A stretch of 64,000 bases of DNA from Shewanella ulleungensis. Its GTDB lineage: Bacteria; Pseudomonadota; Gammaproteobacteria; Enterobacterales; Shewanellaceae. The translations under genes were made by a program, and so were the position numbers. The stretch lies in the NCBI RefSeq assembly GCF_014648315.1, contig NZ_BMQW01000004.1:186001-250000 (forward strand), read 5' to 3'. The stretch's first letter is position 1. The number at the start of each line of letters is the position of its first letter. The notes below the pieces were generated by a model. That model had not been told where the DNA came from, did no database searches, and saw only the letters and a program-made list of their open reading frames with translations. Positions 29,156-40,240 of the stretch are shown here, in pieces.

Positions 29156-29971
29156 TTATTCCATCGCTTCTTTAGATTTTTTCTCAGCACGCCTTGCTAA
29201 GTACCACGACAAGAACGCCACTAAGGACACGCTTAAGATGATAATTGTCGCCAGTGCATTAATTTTAGGTGATACCCCTAAACGTACTGATGAGAACACC
29301 ACCATAGGTAATGTGGTTGAACCAGGACCAGACGCGAAGCTTGCGATAACTAAGTCATCCAACGACAAACTAAACGACAAGAACCAACCTGCAATTAACG
29401 CTGGTGAAATCATCGGAACGGTAATTAAAAAGAAGGTTTTTAAGCGCGTAGCACCTAAGTCCATAGCAGCTTCTTCTATTGATAGATCTAATTCTCGTAG
29501 TCTTGATGACACAACAACTGCCACATAAGCCGCACAGAAAGTTGAATGGGCAATCCAAACCGTTAACATGCCCCGCTCTGCTGGCCAGCCTAACAAATCA
29601 GCCATTTCGACAAACAGCAGTAGCAACGACAAACCGGTGATAACTTCTGGCATAACCAATGGTGCAGTGATCATGTTAGACAAAGTCAACTTTGCCCACG
29701 AGCGACGAAAACGAGTCATCACAAATGCCGCCATCGTACCGATTATGACGGCCATGGTCGCACTGTAGAATGCGATACGCAAACTGGTCCATACGGCTTC
29801 AAGAATTTGGGTATCTTTAAATAACTCACCGTACCATTTTGGTGAAAAACCACTCCAAACGGTAACCAGTTTCGACTCGTTAAATGAGTAGATCACCAAA
29901 ATAAACATCGGCGCATACAAAAACAGTAAGCCAAACCACAGCATCACTTTAGAGAAACTTAGCTTCTTCAT
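29156..29971 (-). CDS. potI: Putrescine ABC transporter permease PotI
   Basis: An inner-membrane permease of 271 residues with six predicted spans. The ABC-coupling loop is EEAAMDLGATRLKTFFLITVPMISPALIAG. It partners PotH. ATG overlaps the potH stop (ATGA), so the two are coupled. The order potF-potG-potH-potI matches the E. coli putrescine importer. Confidence 0.93.
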   Translation of the reverse strand: MKKLSFSKVMLWFGLLFLYAPMFILVIYSFNESKLVTVWSGFSPKWYGELFKDTQILEAVWTSLRIAFYSATMAVIIGTMAAFVMTRFRRSWAKLTLSNMITAPLVMPEVITGLSLLLLFVEMADLLGWPAERGMLTVWIAHSTFCAAYVAVVVSSRLRELDLSIEEAAMDLGATRLKTFFLITVPMISPALIAGWFLSFSLSLDDLVIASFASGPGSTTLPMVVFSSVRLGVSPKINALATIIILSVSLVAFLSWYLARRAEKKSKEAME

Positions 29972-30867
29972 ACATCGTTCTCCATATTACGTGACTGATA
30001 ACGGTGGAATAAGGTTATCGGAATAATCAACAGCGCTAACATCACAATCGCTAATGACGAAGCCACTGGCCAATCACGGTTATTAAAGAACTCTTGCCAC
30101 AACACTTTACCAATCATTAATGAATCTGGACCTCCCAATAATTCAGGGATAACAAACTCACCTACCGCCGGAATAAACACCAACATTGAACCGGCAACGA
30201 CGCCGCCCATTGATAACGGCAAAGTGATTTTCCAGAACGTGTTAATGCTGCGAGAACCAAGATCTGATGCAGCCTCAATTAAACTTAAATCCAATTTCAC
30301 TAATGTGGCGTACAAAGGCAAAATCATAAACGGCAAGTAGGCGTAAATAATCCCGATATACACGGCAAAGTTAGTATTGAGCATTTGGATAGGTTCAGAA
30401 ATCACCCCTAACCACATTAAGGCGTTATTGATTAAACCGTTGTTACTTAAAATCCCCATCCAGGCGTAAATACGGATTAAGAACGACGTCCAAGACGGCA
30501 ACATCACCAGTAACAAAAACACCGTTTGTAAACGTGCCGGCGCTCTAGCAATAGCGTAAGCCATAGGAAAACCTAAAATTAGGCAACCTAGTGTAGCTAC
30601 AAACGCCATTTTTAATGAGGTGAGATACGCCATGTAATACATTGAGTCTTGCAGTAACAATAAATAGTTACCAAAATTCAGTGCAATATTAAGCATCTCA
30701 TCAGCGTAACTGAATGTGGCTTCATAAGGCGGTATAGCAATGGCCGCTGACGAAAAACTCAACTTTAAAACAATAGCAAACGGCAATGCGAAGAACATCA
30801 ATAACCATAGGTAAGGTACCCCCATGGTCAAATAACGACCTTTAATTATTTTCAGTGGATTCTTCAT
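29968..30867 (-). CDS. potH: Putrescine ABC transporter permease PotH
   Basis: An inner-membrane permease of 299 residues from ATG 30867, with six spans. The EAA coupling loop is IEAASDLGSRSINTFWKITLPLSMGG. ATG overlaps the potG stop by four bases (ATGA). The frame is open upstream to 30924, but only through potG coding sequence. Confidence 0.93.
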   Translation of the reverse strand: MKNPLKIIKGRYLTMGVPYLWLLMFFALPFAIVLKLSFSSAAIAIPPYEATFSYADEMLNIALNFGNYLLLLQDSMYYMAYLTSLKMAFVATLGCLILGFPMAYAIARAPARLQTVFLLLVMLPSWTSFLIRIYAWMGILSNNGLINNALMWLGVISEPIQMLNTNFAVYIGIIYAYLPFMILPLYATLVKLDLSLIEAASDLGSRSINTFWKITLPLSMGGVVAGSMLVFIPAVGEFVIPELLGGPDSLMIGKVLWQEFFNNRDWPVASSLAIVMLALLIIPITLFHRYQSRNMENDV

Positions 30868-32000
30868 GAGTTTAATACAACCCCGCTGCTGTCTTCCCAA
30901 CTGATGTACACCTCTTCTTCCCACGTTGGGTGGTCAGCGCGGCGTTCGCGGTTAATCATTGAGCATTGTACAATTTGCTTGTTTTTGAGCTTGATGTAAT
31001 ACACGGACAATCCGCCAAGGTAGGCAATGTCGTGCACAACACCATAGGCCCAGTTATACTGGCTGGCTGGTTTTTCGCGAGTAATAATAGTTTTTTCAGG
31101 ACGCAGTGCTAAAAATATGTTTTTATTTTCTAGGCTGGTCGAAATACCATGGCCAATATAAAACTCACGGTCGAGCGTGGTTGACTTAATAATGGCGTGA
31201 TCGACTTCATCGGCAATAATCTCACCTTCAAATAAATTCACGGTACCAATAAATTCTGCCACTAAGCGACTAGCAGGAGACTCATAAATATCCATTGGGC
31301 TGCCAGTTTGCGCAATCCAGCCTTCATGCATAATTGAGATGCGGCCTGCCATGGTCATGGCTTCTTCTTGGTCGTGAGTTACCATTACACAAGTAACACC
31401 TACGGCTTCTAAAATATCGACCACTTCTAATTGCATTTGGGTTCGCAGTTTTTTATCTAATGCGCCCATTGGTTCGTCGAGCAATAACAATTTAGGGCGC
31501 TTAGCAAGCGAGCGAGCTAAAGCCACACGCTGGCGCTGACCACCCGATAACTGATGCGGTTTACGTTTACCGTATTTTTCCATGTGCACCAGTTTAAGCA
31601 TTTCTTTTACGCGTATCTCAATCTCAGCTTTTGGCATTTTGTCTTGCTTAAGGCCAAAGGCAATATTTTGCTCTACTGTCATGTGCGGAAATAACGCATA
31701 AGATTGAAACATCATATTAATAGGACGTTCATACGGCGGCATGTCGGTAATGTCGACACCATCAAGGAAAATACGCCCTTCTGTAGGCTTCTCAAAGCCC
31801 GCTAACATGCGCAACAGTGTTGACTTACCAGAGCCAGAGCCACCTAATAAGGCAAAAATCTCGCCTTGATTAATCGTCAATGACACATCGTCAACGGCAC
31901 GCACATCATCAAACAGTTTGCTTACACGCTCAATCTTAAGCAGGACTTTTTCTTGCGTCTTTGTGGTTGGTTTATTGGTGACGCCCGAGGTGTTTACCAT
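30864..32000 (-). CDS. potG: Putrescine ABC transporter ATP-binding protein PotG
   Basis: A cytoplasmic ATPase of 378 residues. Walker A LGGSGSGKST, Q-loop MMFQSYALFPHM, signature LSGGQRQRVALARSL, Walker B LLLLDEPMGALD and the switch histidine VTHDQEEA are intact. A C-terminal TOBE-type domain follows (ALRPEKTIITR). ATG 32000 has AAGGCGGAG upstream. It is separated from potF by ~150 bases containing a terminator-like hairpin. Confidence 0.94.
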   Translation of the reverse strand: MVNTSGVTNKPTTKTQEKVLLKIERVSKLFDDVRAVDDVSLTINQGEIFALLGGSGSGKSTLLRMLAGFEKPTEGRIFLDGVDITDMPPYERPINMMFQSYALFPHMTVEQNIAFGLKQDKMPKAEIEIRVKEMLKLVHMEKYGKRKPHQLSGGQRQRVALARSLAKRPKLLLLDEPMGALDKKLRTQMQLEVVDILEAVGVTCVMVTHDQEEAMTMAGRISIMHEGWIAQTGSPMDIYESPASRLVAEFIGTVNLFEGEIIADEVDHAIIKSTTLDREFYIGHGISTSLENKNIFLALRPEKTIITREKPASQYNWAYGVVHDIAYLGGLSVYYIKLKNKQIVQCSMINRERRADHPTWEEEVYISWEDSSGVVLNS

Positions 32001-32115
32001 AATACTGCTCCGCCTTTTGGAGTATGTGTACCATAACAATCTAGGTTGTTGTGCGCACACTTAACCATTTCGTAAAGAGGCTAAATTAGCCATATAAAGT
32101 TTACAAATAACTGTA

Positions 32116-32142
32116 AAAAGTAGGGCGAGTTACCTCGCCCTA
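32116..32142 (-). terminator. Attenuating hairpin between potF and potG
   Basis: A 9-bp stem TAGGGCGAG / CTCGCCCTA with loop TTAC, followed on the minus strand by CTTTTTAC. It sits directly after potF. Such hairpins often let the binding protein be made in excess of the membrane parts. It may alternatively be a full terminator, with a separate potGHI promoter in the gap. Confidence 0.75.
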
Positions 32143-32152
32143 GTGCTTCGGT

Positions 32153-33349
<1,197 letters not shown>

Positions 33350-33513
33350 TTATCCAATGCTACAACTTAACTATGCATCGGTATGATTACAGCAACGGCA
33401 TGCGCTCCCATAATTTTGCGGATTTTATCAAAATCATTTTCGATTACTAGAGCGTAGAAATGTTTTTGGTTAAAAAATCACTATTTAACAATATTCATTC
33501 ACTCTTACTGGCA

Positions 33514-34899
33514 TTATTTAGCTTGAATATACTGATAAGTATCGTTCAATGCTTGCGTTGCCATAGCCACTAAATCATCTATCTCACTATGACTGATAGT
33601 TAATGGCGGTGAAATGATCATGGTGTCGCCAACAGAGCGCATCACCAAACCATGCTTAATACACGCGTCGCGGCAAAACGTGCCCACGCCCACGCTAGAA
33701 TCAAATCGTTGATGAGTGGTTTTATCTTGCACCAGTTCAATGGCGGCAACTAACCCAATACCACGAACCTCACCCACTAACGGATGCTCAGCTAATTGCT
33801 GTAAAGCCGACTGTAAATAAGGTGACGTATCGGTAGCTACACGATCAACCAGCTGTTCTTGCTCAATAATACGGATATTTTCTAATGCTGCAGCGGCAGC
33901 AACAGGATGACCTGAATAGGTAAAACCGTGGGTAAACTCGCCACAATCTTGTTTAATCACATCCGCCACTCTGTCTGAAACAATCACACCGCCCATTGGC
34001 ACATAACCCGAGGTCATGCCCTTAGCAATTGAAATCAAATCAGGTTGTAAATCAAAGTATTCAGCAGCAAACCACTTACCTGTGCGGCCAAAACCACTTA
34101 TCACTTCGTCAAGAATAAATAAAATATCGTATTTAGCTAAAATACGTTTAATTTCAGGCCAATAAGTTGATGGCGGAATAATCACGCCGCCTGCACCTTG
34201 AAACGGCTCAGCAATAAATGCTGCGACATTGTCTTCGCCGAGCTCAATAATTTTAGCCTCAAGCGCTTGCGCGGTTTGTAAGCCAAACTCTTCAGCAGAC
34301 AAGCCTTTAACCTCAGCGTACCAATAAGGTTGGGCAATATGCACAACACCAGGAATAGGCAAATCACCTTGCTCATGCATACCTGACATGCCGCCTAAAC
34401 TGGCCCCAGCAACAGTAGAACCATGGTATGCATTAATACGGCTAATAATAGTTTTCTTGTTTGGTTTGCCTTTCAGATCCCAATAGCGTCTCACCATACG
34501 CAAATTAGTGTCATTTGATTCAGAACCTGAACCAGTAAAAAACACATTGTTCATGTGGGCAGGAGCAAGCGAGGCAATTTTTTGTGCCAACTCAATTGCA
34601 GGTGGATGTGAACATTGGAAGAAACTGTTATAAAACGGCAGTTGTTGCATTTGCTTAGCAACGGCATCAACAATAGATTGACGACCATAACCGACGTTAA
34701 CGCACCATAAACCCGCCATTGCATCAAGCAACTTATGGCCCATGATGTCCCATAAATAAACCCCTTCAGCGCGCTCGATAATTCGGGTGCCTTTTTCCGC
34801 TAAGCCTTTTGAATCGGTAAACGGGTGGATAAAATGCTGCTTATCTGCCGCTTGTAAATTGTCGAGCTTTTGCTGCTGGCTTACTAATGGGGTCGACAT
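33514..34899 (-). CDS. spuC: Putrescine/polyamine aminotransferase (SpuC-like)
   Basis: A class III PLP aminotransferase of 461 residues. Visible: [62 protein letters not shown], and the PLP lysine in [14 protein letters not shown]. This set matches SpuC, which transaminates putrescine with pyruvate to aminobutyraldehyde. Omega-amino acid:pyruvate aminotransferases look similar. Its place between puuA and potF supports putrescine. It would give a second, glutamylation-independent route to GABA. Confidence 0.85.
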   Translation of the reverse strand: MSTPLVSQQQKLDNLQAADKQHFIHPFTDSKGLAEKGTRIIERAEGVYLWDIMGHKLLDAMAGLWCVNVGYGRQSIVDAVAKQMQQLPFYNSFFQCSHPPAIELAQKIASLAPAHMNNVFFTGSGSESNDTNLRMVRRYWDLKGKPNKKTIISRINAYHGSTVAGASLGGMSGMHEQGDLPIPGVVHIAQPYWYAEVKGLSAEEFGLQTAQALEAKIIELGEDNVAAFIAEPFQGAGGVIIPPSTYWPEIKRILAKYDILFILDEVISGFGRTGKWFAAEYFDLQPDLISIAKGMTSGYVPMGGVIVSDRVADVIKQDCGEFTHGFTYSGHPVAAAAALENIRIIEQEQLVDRVATDTSPYLQSALQQLAEHPLVGEVRGIGLVAAIELVQDKTTHQRFDSSVGVGTFCRDACIKHGLVMRSVGDTMIISPPLTISHSEIDDLVAMATQALNDTYQYIQAK

Positions 34900-35032
34900 A
34901 CTTATATCCTTTTAAGCAGCTAGCAAACACAAGGCATTTACTAGCTGTTTATTTACAACAAGAGCACATCGTCATTAATGTTGGCTCTTTAACGTTTGCT
35001 CATGCGAATAACTTACTTTTTGTTAACCATCA

Positions 35033-36388
35033 CTATACGGTTAACAATAAGAATTCACGTTCCCAAGAACTCACTACTCGACGGAAGTTCTCAAGCTCAG
35101 CTTGTTTTACCGCAACAAACGCTGTAGTGAATGGTTGACCTAGATATTCAATACACGCTTCACTTTCTTGCATTGCCATTAGCGCTTCTTCTAATGTCAC
35201 TGGTAAGTAGTTTTCGTTATTAGTACGGCTTTCGTTAGCTCGGCCTGTCACAGGAGTCGACGGACGTAAGTTTTTATCCATACCAATAAAACCACATAAC
35301 AAGCTAGCCGCAATTGCTAGATAACAGTTCGAATCTGCACCAGGAATACGGTTTTCTATACGACGGTTTTGCGGCGACGATTCAGGAATACGTAAACCAC
35401 AAGTGCGGTTTTCTACACCCCACTCTAAGTTTACAGGTGCTGATGTGCCCGGTAAAAAACGACGGAATGAGTTGGCATTAGGCGCCATTAACGGTAATAA
35501 CTCAGGAATATATGTCTGTAATCCTGCAATGTAATTTAAAAATAACTGGCTTTGAGTTCCGTCTTCTTTAGTGAAGATGTTTTTGCCGGTTTTTTTATCA
35601 ATCACACTTTGGTGAATATGCATGGCACTACCAGGCTCGTCGGTGACAGGCTTAGCCATAAAGGTTGCACATACATCATGCTTTAATGCAGCTTCTCTTA
35701 GAGTGCGTTTAAATACAAATACTTGGTCAGCAAGTGCCAATGGATTACCATGGCTGAAGTTGATCTCCATTTGCGCAGGACCATCTTCATGGATCAAGGT
35801 GTCAATATCTAAACCTTGCGCTTCACACCAGTCGTACATGTCTTCAAATAATGGATCATATTCATTAGCTGCATCAATAGAGAACGATTGACGTCCAGCC
35901 TCTGGACGACCAGAACGGCCAATAGGTGGCTTTAATGGTAAATCATGATCGTCTGAACGTTTAGTCAGATAAAATTCCATTTCTGGAGCAATAACGGGTT
36001 CCCAACCTTTATCTTCATAAAGTTTAAGTACCTTTTTTAATACGTTACGTGCTGACAACTCAATTGGGTTACCCATACGATCGTAACAATCGTGAATAAC
36101 CTGCGCTGTAGCTTCAACCGTCCAAGGCAACATAAAAACAGCATTTTCGTCTGGTACACAAACAAAATCGATATCTGCATCATCAAGTAATGAATAGAAA
36201 ATCTCATCATTAATGTAGTCACCAGTAACCGTTTGCAGCAACACGCTTTCAGGAAGTCGCATACCTTTTTCGTCGATAAATTTATCAACTGGCGCAATTT
36301 TTCCGCGTGCAATCCCTGTCAGGTCACTAATAACACATTCTACTTCGGTAATTTTATTGTCTTTCAAAAAAGCGATTAACTTATCCAT
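35033..36388 (-). CDS. puuA: Gamma-glutamylputrescine synthetase (glutamine-synthetase family)
   Basis: Ligates glutamate to putrescine with ATP. It has 451 residues with the glutamine synthetase fold. The metal- and glutamate-binding blocks are EMEFYLTKR, EDGPAQMEINFSHG, GSAMHIHQS and NRTCGLRIPESSPQNRRIENRIPGADSNCYLAIAA. It lacks the adenylylation-site sequence of GlnA. It lies 2 bases after puuD on the same strand. Confidence 0.9.
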   Translation of the reverse strand: MDKLIAFLKDNKITEVECVISDLTGIARGKIAPVDKFIDEKGMRLPESVLLQTVTGDYINDEIFYSLLDDADIDFVCVPDENAVFMLPWTVEATAQVIHDCYDRMGNPIELSARNVLKKVLKLYEDKGWEPVIAPEMEFYLTKRSDDHDLPLKPPIGRSGRPEAGRQSFSIDAANEYDPLFEDMYDWCEAQGLDIDTLIHEDGPAQMEINFSHGNPLALADQVFVFKRTLREAALKHDVCATFMAKPVTDEPGSAMHIHQSVIDKKTGKNIFTKEDGTQSQLFLNYIAGLQTYIPELLPLMAPNANSFRRFLPGTSAPVNLEWGVENRTCGLRIPESSPQNRRIENRIPGADSNCYLAIAASLLCGFIGMDKNLRPSTPVTGRANESRTNNENYLPVTLEEALMAMQESEACIEYLGQPFTTAFVAVKQAELENFRRVVSSWEREFLLLTV

Positions 36389-36390
36389 TT

Positions 36391-37155
36391 TTATCTCACT
36401 TGTGTTGCCGCATGTTGTCTACAGGCTTGTCCGAATGCTTCGAAAATTGCAGTATAGAATGCATTTTCGGTTACTTTCCATTCTGGATGCCACTGGACAC
36501 CTAATGCAAAATTTTTCGCATTTTTCACTGAAAATGCTTCAATTAATCCGTCCGGAGCAAATGCTTCTGGCTGTAACCCATCACCTAGACGCTCCACGCC
36601 TTGAGTATGAACAGAGTTGACCTCTGCAGTGTCACAGCCCCATGCATCGTGAAGGAGTCCACCGGTAACCAAATTAATCTGATGTGATAATCCATATTGC
36701 ACATCTAAATGTGCATGCTTGTCTTCTCTATGTTCAATAAATGTGCCAACTTCATGCAATTTTTGATGCAGGCTACCACCATAAACAACGTTCATCTCTT
36801 GAAAGCCACGACAAATACCTAATACAGGGATCCCGGCATCAATAGCGGCTTTAATTAACGGTAGTGTGGTTGCATCACGCTTTGCATCATGGTGTGTGCC
36901 AGTCTCACTAGGCTTGCCCTGATAATGATGGGGTTCAACGTTAGACGGAGAGCCAGTAAACAAAATACCATCGAGGCGAGAAAGCAGATCTTTTGTTGGT
37001 AAATCAATACCTAATGATGGGATAACCAAGGGAAAACCTTTGGCTCCATTGACTACGCTGAGCAAGTATTTTTCGCCCACGATATTAAACGGATGTAAAC
37101 CGATTTGTTGATTACATGCTACTACCCCAATGAGGGGAAGAGTTGATTGAGACAT
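36391..37155 (-). CDS. puuD: Gamma-glutamyl-GABA hydrolase
   Basis: A class I glutamine-amidotransferase-like hydrolase of 254 residues. It releases GABA and glutamate from gamma-glutamyl-GABA. The nucleophile elbow is LGICRGFQEMNVVYGG and the catalytic histidine is in GVQWHPEW. It is first gene of a puuD-puuA operon. A candidate PuuR operator overlaps its predicted -10 box. Confidence 0.92.
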   Translation of the reverse strand: MSQSTLPLIGVVACNQQIGLHPFNIVGEKYLLSVVNGAKGFPLVIPSLGIDLPTKDLLSRLDGILFTGSPSNVEPHHYQGKPSETGTHHDAKRDATTLPLIKAAIDAGIPVLGICRGFQEMNVVYGGSLHQKLHEVGTFIEHREDKHAHLDVQYGLSHQINLVTGGLLHDAWGCDTAEVNSVHTQGVERLGDGLQPEAFAPDGLIEAFSVKNAKNFALGVQWHPEWKVTENAFYTAIFEAFGQACRQHAATQVR

Positions 37156-37198
37156 ATCTCACCTTTAACAAAGAAGAGTGATGAACTTATTATTTTGC

Positions 37199-37218
37199 GT
37201 GTTCATTTTTTCACACAC
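37199..37218. promoter_or_regulatory. Candidate PuuR operator at the puuD promoter
   Basis: GTGTTCATTTTTTCACACAC, a GTGT...ACAC inverted repeat. It overlaps the -10 element of a plausible minus-strand promoter (TTGCCT at 37238-37243, 17 bases, TAGTGT at 37215-37220) ~45 bases before puuD. It shares form and length with the sites at 38478 and 38571. Confidence 0.6.
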
Positions 37219-37888
37219 TACACGGATTTATTTACCTAGGCAAGAGGATTACTGATGATAAAAATAACTTTTCGCCTAATAAGAATAAAACGCTATTAAA
37301 ACATATTGATAACTTTAAATTCACCTCTGTATCAAAAAAAGATTACCGCGCGCTTAACACAATAGAACGGAAGGTGAACGCCCCAAAATGGAGCGCGAAA
37401 TGCACAAAAAAGGGGCTTTCATTGCTTTATATTATTTACACAAAGCTTAAAAAAACTGTTAGGCAGAGCCATCATAAACCTAGCATTAACCTTTACATTA
37501 CTTCACATGAGTGAGGCAATAAGTTCGTAATAAGATGAATAAACGAAAACTAGAATACAATAACCTTAAGTTAAACATGCTCTGATTAACCGTTAATTTG
37601 AGACAAAATGAAGTGATGATTTTCAGGTAGAGGGTAAAAGCAAACAAACAACGAATAATAAACGATGAAGCGATAATCTCACGTTTAATGCTTTTATTGC
37701 GAGCCTGTAAAACTTGCCTTTTGTCTTGCTCACTGTGCGATTTCCCGCATCAATAGCAAGTGTATTGTTGGTATTTTTATATCAAAAATCAAACCGTTAG
37801 CAAGACAAAGGGTTATTAGGAGCCATCTGTTGTCACGAATTAAGGTTAACAACATTTATCCATTTTGATTTATATGTCGGTATCGGTG
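37219..37888. other. Long AT-rich non-coding gap between puuR and puuD
   Basis: The full gap 37156-37888 is ~730 bases. Beyond the proposed puuD promoter and operator at its left edge I see no gene, tRNA, strong hairpin or repeat. Its size is unusual for this compact region. It could hold a small RNA, a decayed gene or distant regulator sites. Confidence 0.5.
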
Positions 37889-38437
37889 CTAAAAGTCAGC
37901 TGGTGTGGTGGCACTCACTATGCGGCAGGGTTCATCAAAAGGATTGCGAAAACGGTGTGGTTGTTCACTATTAAAGTAATAGCTGTCACCTTTTTCTAAA
38001 ATAAACACTTCATTGCCAACGGTCACTTCGAGTTTACCCTCAACCACGATCCCGCCCTCTTCACCTTCATGCTGTAACATTTCTGCTCCAGTGTCAGAGT
38101 TTATCGGATAAGTTTCACTCATTAATGACATAGCACGGTTTGGATAATCACGGCCAATTAACTTGTAGACTAAATCGCCAGTACCAATATCGAGTAACTC
38201 ATTGGCACGATAAACTACTTTTTGATCACCGATAGAACCATCATCAATTGAGAAAAAATCGACTAATGACATTGGGATCCCAGCCAACACTTTTTTTAAT
38301 GAACTGACAGATGGACTAACACTGTTTTTTTCAATCATTGAAATTGTGCTGTTGGTCACCCCTGCGCGCTTAGCTAACTCACGCTGAGATAAACCTTTCA
38401 ACTTGCGAACAGCTTTGAGGCTTGCACCAATGTCCAA
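37889..38437 (-). CDS. puuR: Polyamine-responsive XRE/cupin repressor PuuR
   Basis: A 182-residue regulator with an N-terminal helix-turn-helix (GLSQRELAKRAGVTNSTISMIEKN) and a C-terminal cupin (EGEEGGIVVEGKLEVTVGN..., SEQPHRFRNP). It has the PuuR length and layout; E. coli PuuR represses the puu genes and is relieved by putrescine. I choose TTG 38437, which has AGGAG seven bases upstream and gives the family N-terminus xDIGASLKAVRKLKG. The frame runs up to 38518, but that stretch contains a promoter-like region and operator. It is divergent from the second puuB. Confidence 0.88.
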   Translation of the reverse strand: MDIGASLKAVRKLKGLSQRELAKRAGVTNSTISMIEKNSVSPSVSSLKKVLAGIPMSLVDFFSIDDGSIGDQKVVYRANELLDIGTGDLVYKLIGRDYPNRAMSLMSETYPINSDTGAEMLQHEGEEGGIVVEGKLEVTVGNEVFILEKGDSYYFNSEQPHRFRNPFDEPCRIVSATTPADF

Positions 38438-38477
38438 ATTCGTTCTCCTAGTTAGTGTGGGTACATGCTGACATTTA

Positions 38478-38497
38478 GTGTTGTAGATTATTAACAC
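38478..38497. promoter_or_regulatory. Candidate PuuR operator upstream of puuR
   Basis: GTGTTGTAGATTATTAACAC, a 20-bp GTGTT...AACAC inverted repeat ~40 bases before the TTG start of puuR. It overlaps the likely puuR promoter and so suggests autorepression. An overlapping second half-site (GTTGTGGATGTGTT on the minus strand) lies just beside it. Confidence 0.6.
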
Positions 38498-38556
38498 ATC
38501 CACAACACTCGACATCAATTAATCACGATAACGTGCATAAATCAAAGGAATTGTAT

Positions 38557-38584
38557 TTTACATCAAATGAGTGTTAAATAAAAT
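38557..38584 (+). promoter_or_regulatory. Promoter of the second puuB
   Basis: TTTACA (5 of 6), 16 bases, TAAAAT (5 of 6), about 80 bases before the ATG at 38667. The -10 box lies inside the GTGT...ACAC site at 38571-38590. Confidence 0.6.
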
Positions 38585-38590
38585 GCACAC
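38571..38590. promoter_or_regulatory. Candidate PuuR operator at the puuB-2 promoter
   Basis: GTGTTAAATAAAATGCACAC. Its complement, GTGTGCATTTTATTTAACAC, closely matches the puuD site. It covers the -10 element of the promoter at 38557-38584. Confidence 0.62.
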
Positions 38591-38666
38591 TTAGGGCATG
38601 AACATGCTCAATCATTGTTTGTTTAACTGTTATTGATACGGCCTTAATCAATAACATGGAGTCTTT

Positions 38667-39974
38667 ATGCCAGCAAAATCCCCTATTCATAGCCAAGATT
38701 ATCCAGACTCCTTTTACGTTGCCAGTGCCATTGGAATAGTCGACCACCCAACATTAACAGAAAACATTGATGTAGACGTGTGTATTGTCGGCGGTGGGTT
38801 TAGCGGAATTAATACCGCGATAGAGCTTAGGCAACGTGGTTACAGCGTAGCTTTATTAGAGGCTAAACGCATTGGCTGGGGGGCTTCAGGTCGTAATGGC
38901 GGTGAACTTATTCGCGGAATAGGCCATGATGCTACGCAGTTTCGCAATGAAATTGGCGAACAAGGAGTGAAATCCATTCAGCAAATGGGCTTTGAAGCTG
39001 TTGATATTGTGATTAAACGTATTGCCGAGCATAACATTGAATGCGACCTGCAAATGGGTTATTGCGACTTAGCAGTAAAACCACGACACATGGATGACTT
39101 AGCAACAGAGTACCAGGATCTCAAAGCTCAAGGTTATCAAAAACCAATCAAACTGCTTGATCGTAGCCAAATTGGTGAGGTGATTGGCTCAGACTTTTAC
39201 CAAGGCGCACTTGTCGACATGGGTAGTGGTCATTTACACCCGCTAAACTTAGCCTTAGGTGAAGCCCGAGTAGCACAAGAGCTAGGCGCTCAGTTATTTG
39301 AAAATAGCGCGGCAGAAAAAATCATTAAAGGTGACAAACCCAAAGTCATCACCGCACAAGGCCAGGTAACTTGTCATTATTTAGTCATTGCAGGCAATGG
39401 TTATATTGGTAATAAACCCAGTCCTTATTTAGGCGGTAAAGTATTACCCACTGGTACTTATTTACTGGCTACAGAACCATTAACTGAGCAGCAATGTGCC
39501 AATATTATCCCGCAAAACATGGCCTTTGCCGACATGCGCGTCGCCTTAGATTATTTCCACTTATCTGCAGACCGCCGTTTATTATTCGGCGGTTTATGCA
39601 CGTATTCAGGTAAAGATCCAAAAGACATTGAAGCAGCGTTAAGACCAAATCTTGAAAAGGTATTCCCGCAACTAAAGGGCATTAAAATTGATTATGAATG
39701 GGGCGGCATGATGGGTATCGGCGCTAACCGTATGCCACAAATCGGCCGCCTGCCTGACGCAGCCAACATCTACTTTGCTCAAGCCTATGCTGGCCATGGA
39801 GTTAATGCCACTCACATGGCAGCAAGGTTAATTGCCGAAGCGATTAGTCAGCAATCACAACGTATTGATGTGTTTAATGACATTAAGCACATGACTTTCC
39901 CAGGTGGACCAATGTTGCGTTCACCGTTGCTTGCAGCAGGAATGTTTTATCATAGGATGAAGGATTTGTTGTAG
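38667..39974 (+). CDS. puuB: Gamma-glutamylputrescine oxidase-like FAD enzyme, copy 2
   Basis: A 435-residue paralogue of the 27682-28968 protein. It has the same FAD motif (GGGFSGINTAIEL), IGWGASGRNGGELIRG and C-terminal YAGHGVNATHMAARL. It is transcribed divergently from puuR, and its promoter overlaps a candidate operator. Two PuuB-type oxidases in one locus may divide substrates, for example putrescine and another diamine or glutamylated form. That is inference. GGAG precedes the ATG. Confidence 0.86.
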   Translation: MPAKSPIHSQDYPDSFYVASAIGIVDHPTLTENIDVDVCIVGGGFSGINTAIELRQRGYSVALLEAKRIGWGASGRNGGELIRGIGHDATQFRNEIGEQGVKSIQQMGFEAVDIVIKRIAEHNIECDLQMGYCDLAVKPRHMDDLATEYQDLKAQGYQKPIKLLDRSQIGEVIGSDFYQGALVDMGSGHLHPLNLALGEARVAQELGAQLFENSAAEKIIKGDKPKVITAQGQVTCHYLVIAGNGYIGNKPSPYLGGKVLPTGTYLLATEPLTEQQCANIIPQNMAFADMRVALDYFHLSADRRLLFGGLCTYSGKDPKDIEAALRPNLEKVFPQLKGIKIDYEWGGMMGIGANRMPQIGRLPDAANIYFAQAYAGHGVNATHMAARLIAEAISQQSQRIDVFNDIKHMTFPGGPMLRSPLLAAGMFYHRMKDLL

Positions 39975-39993
39975 CGTTTATGGATTTGCTGTG

Positions 39994-40025
39994 GGTTGGC
40001 AAAAGGGCCAACCTTTGTGCTTTTT
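39994..40025 (+). terminator. Terminator after the second puuB
   Basis: A 7-bp GGTTGGC / GCCAACC stem with a 6-base loop, then TTTGTGCTTTTT. It lies ~20 bases after the stop. The stem is short. Confidence 0.6.
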
Positions 40026-40160
40026 ATGGCCTGCGACTACTAATTGCTTAAGGTCGTAAGGTTCTACCCTGCACGGGCCAAATACGGGTCATTCCGGCGA
40101 TGCTTTGAGCCGGAATCCAGGTGTTATTTTAGCTTTATACCTATGGCCTTCGGCCATATT
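40025..40160. repeat. Dispersed repeat copy with REP-like hairpins
   Basis: The first ~62 bases (TATGGCCTGC... AAGGTTCTACCCTGCAC ...GGCCAAA) align with 48301-48362. They are followed by two hairpins: ATTCCGGC / GCCGGAAT (40091-40116) and TATGGCC-TTC-GGCCATA near 40143. It lies between converging genes, a usual place for such extragenic repeats. Confidence 0.65.
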
Positions 40161-40240
40161 TGAAAAATGCTTTAAGGTTTCAACTCTCTTTTGGAAAATA
40201 TAACTCGAAACTATCAGACTTTATTGATCATTAGTCAGTG

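Noticed and set aside
35622..35891. Antisense frame within puuA
   Set aside because: Entirely inside a well-supported gene, with no independent signals.
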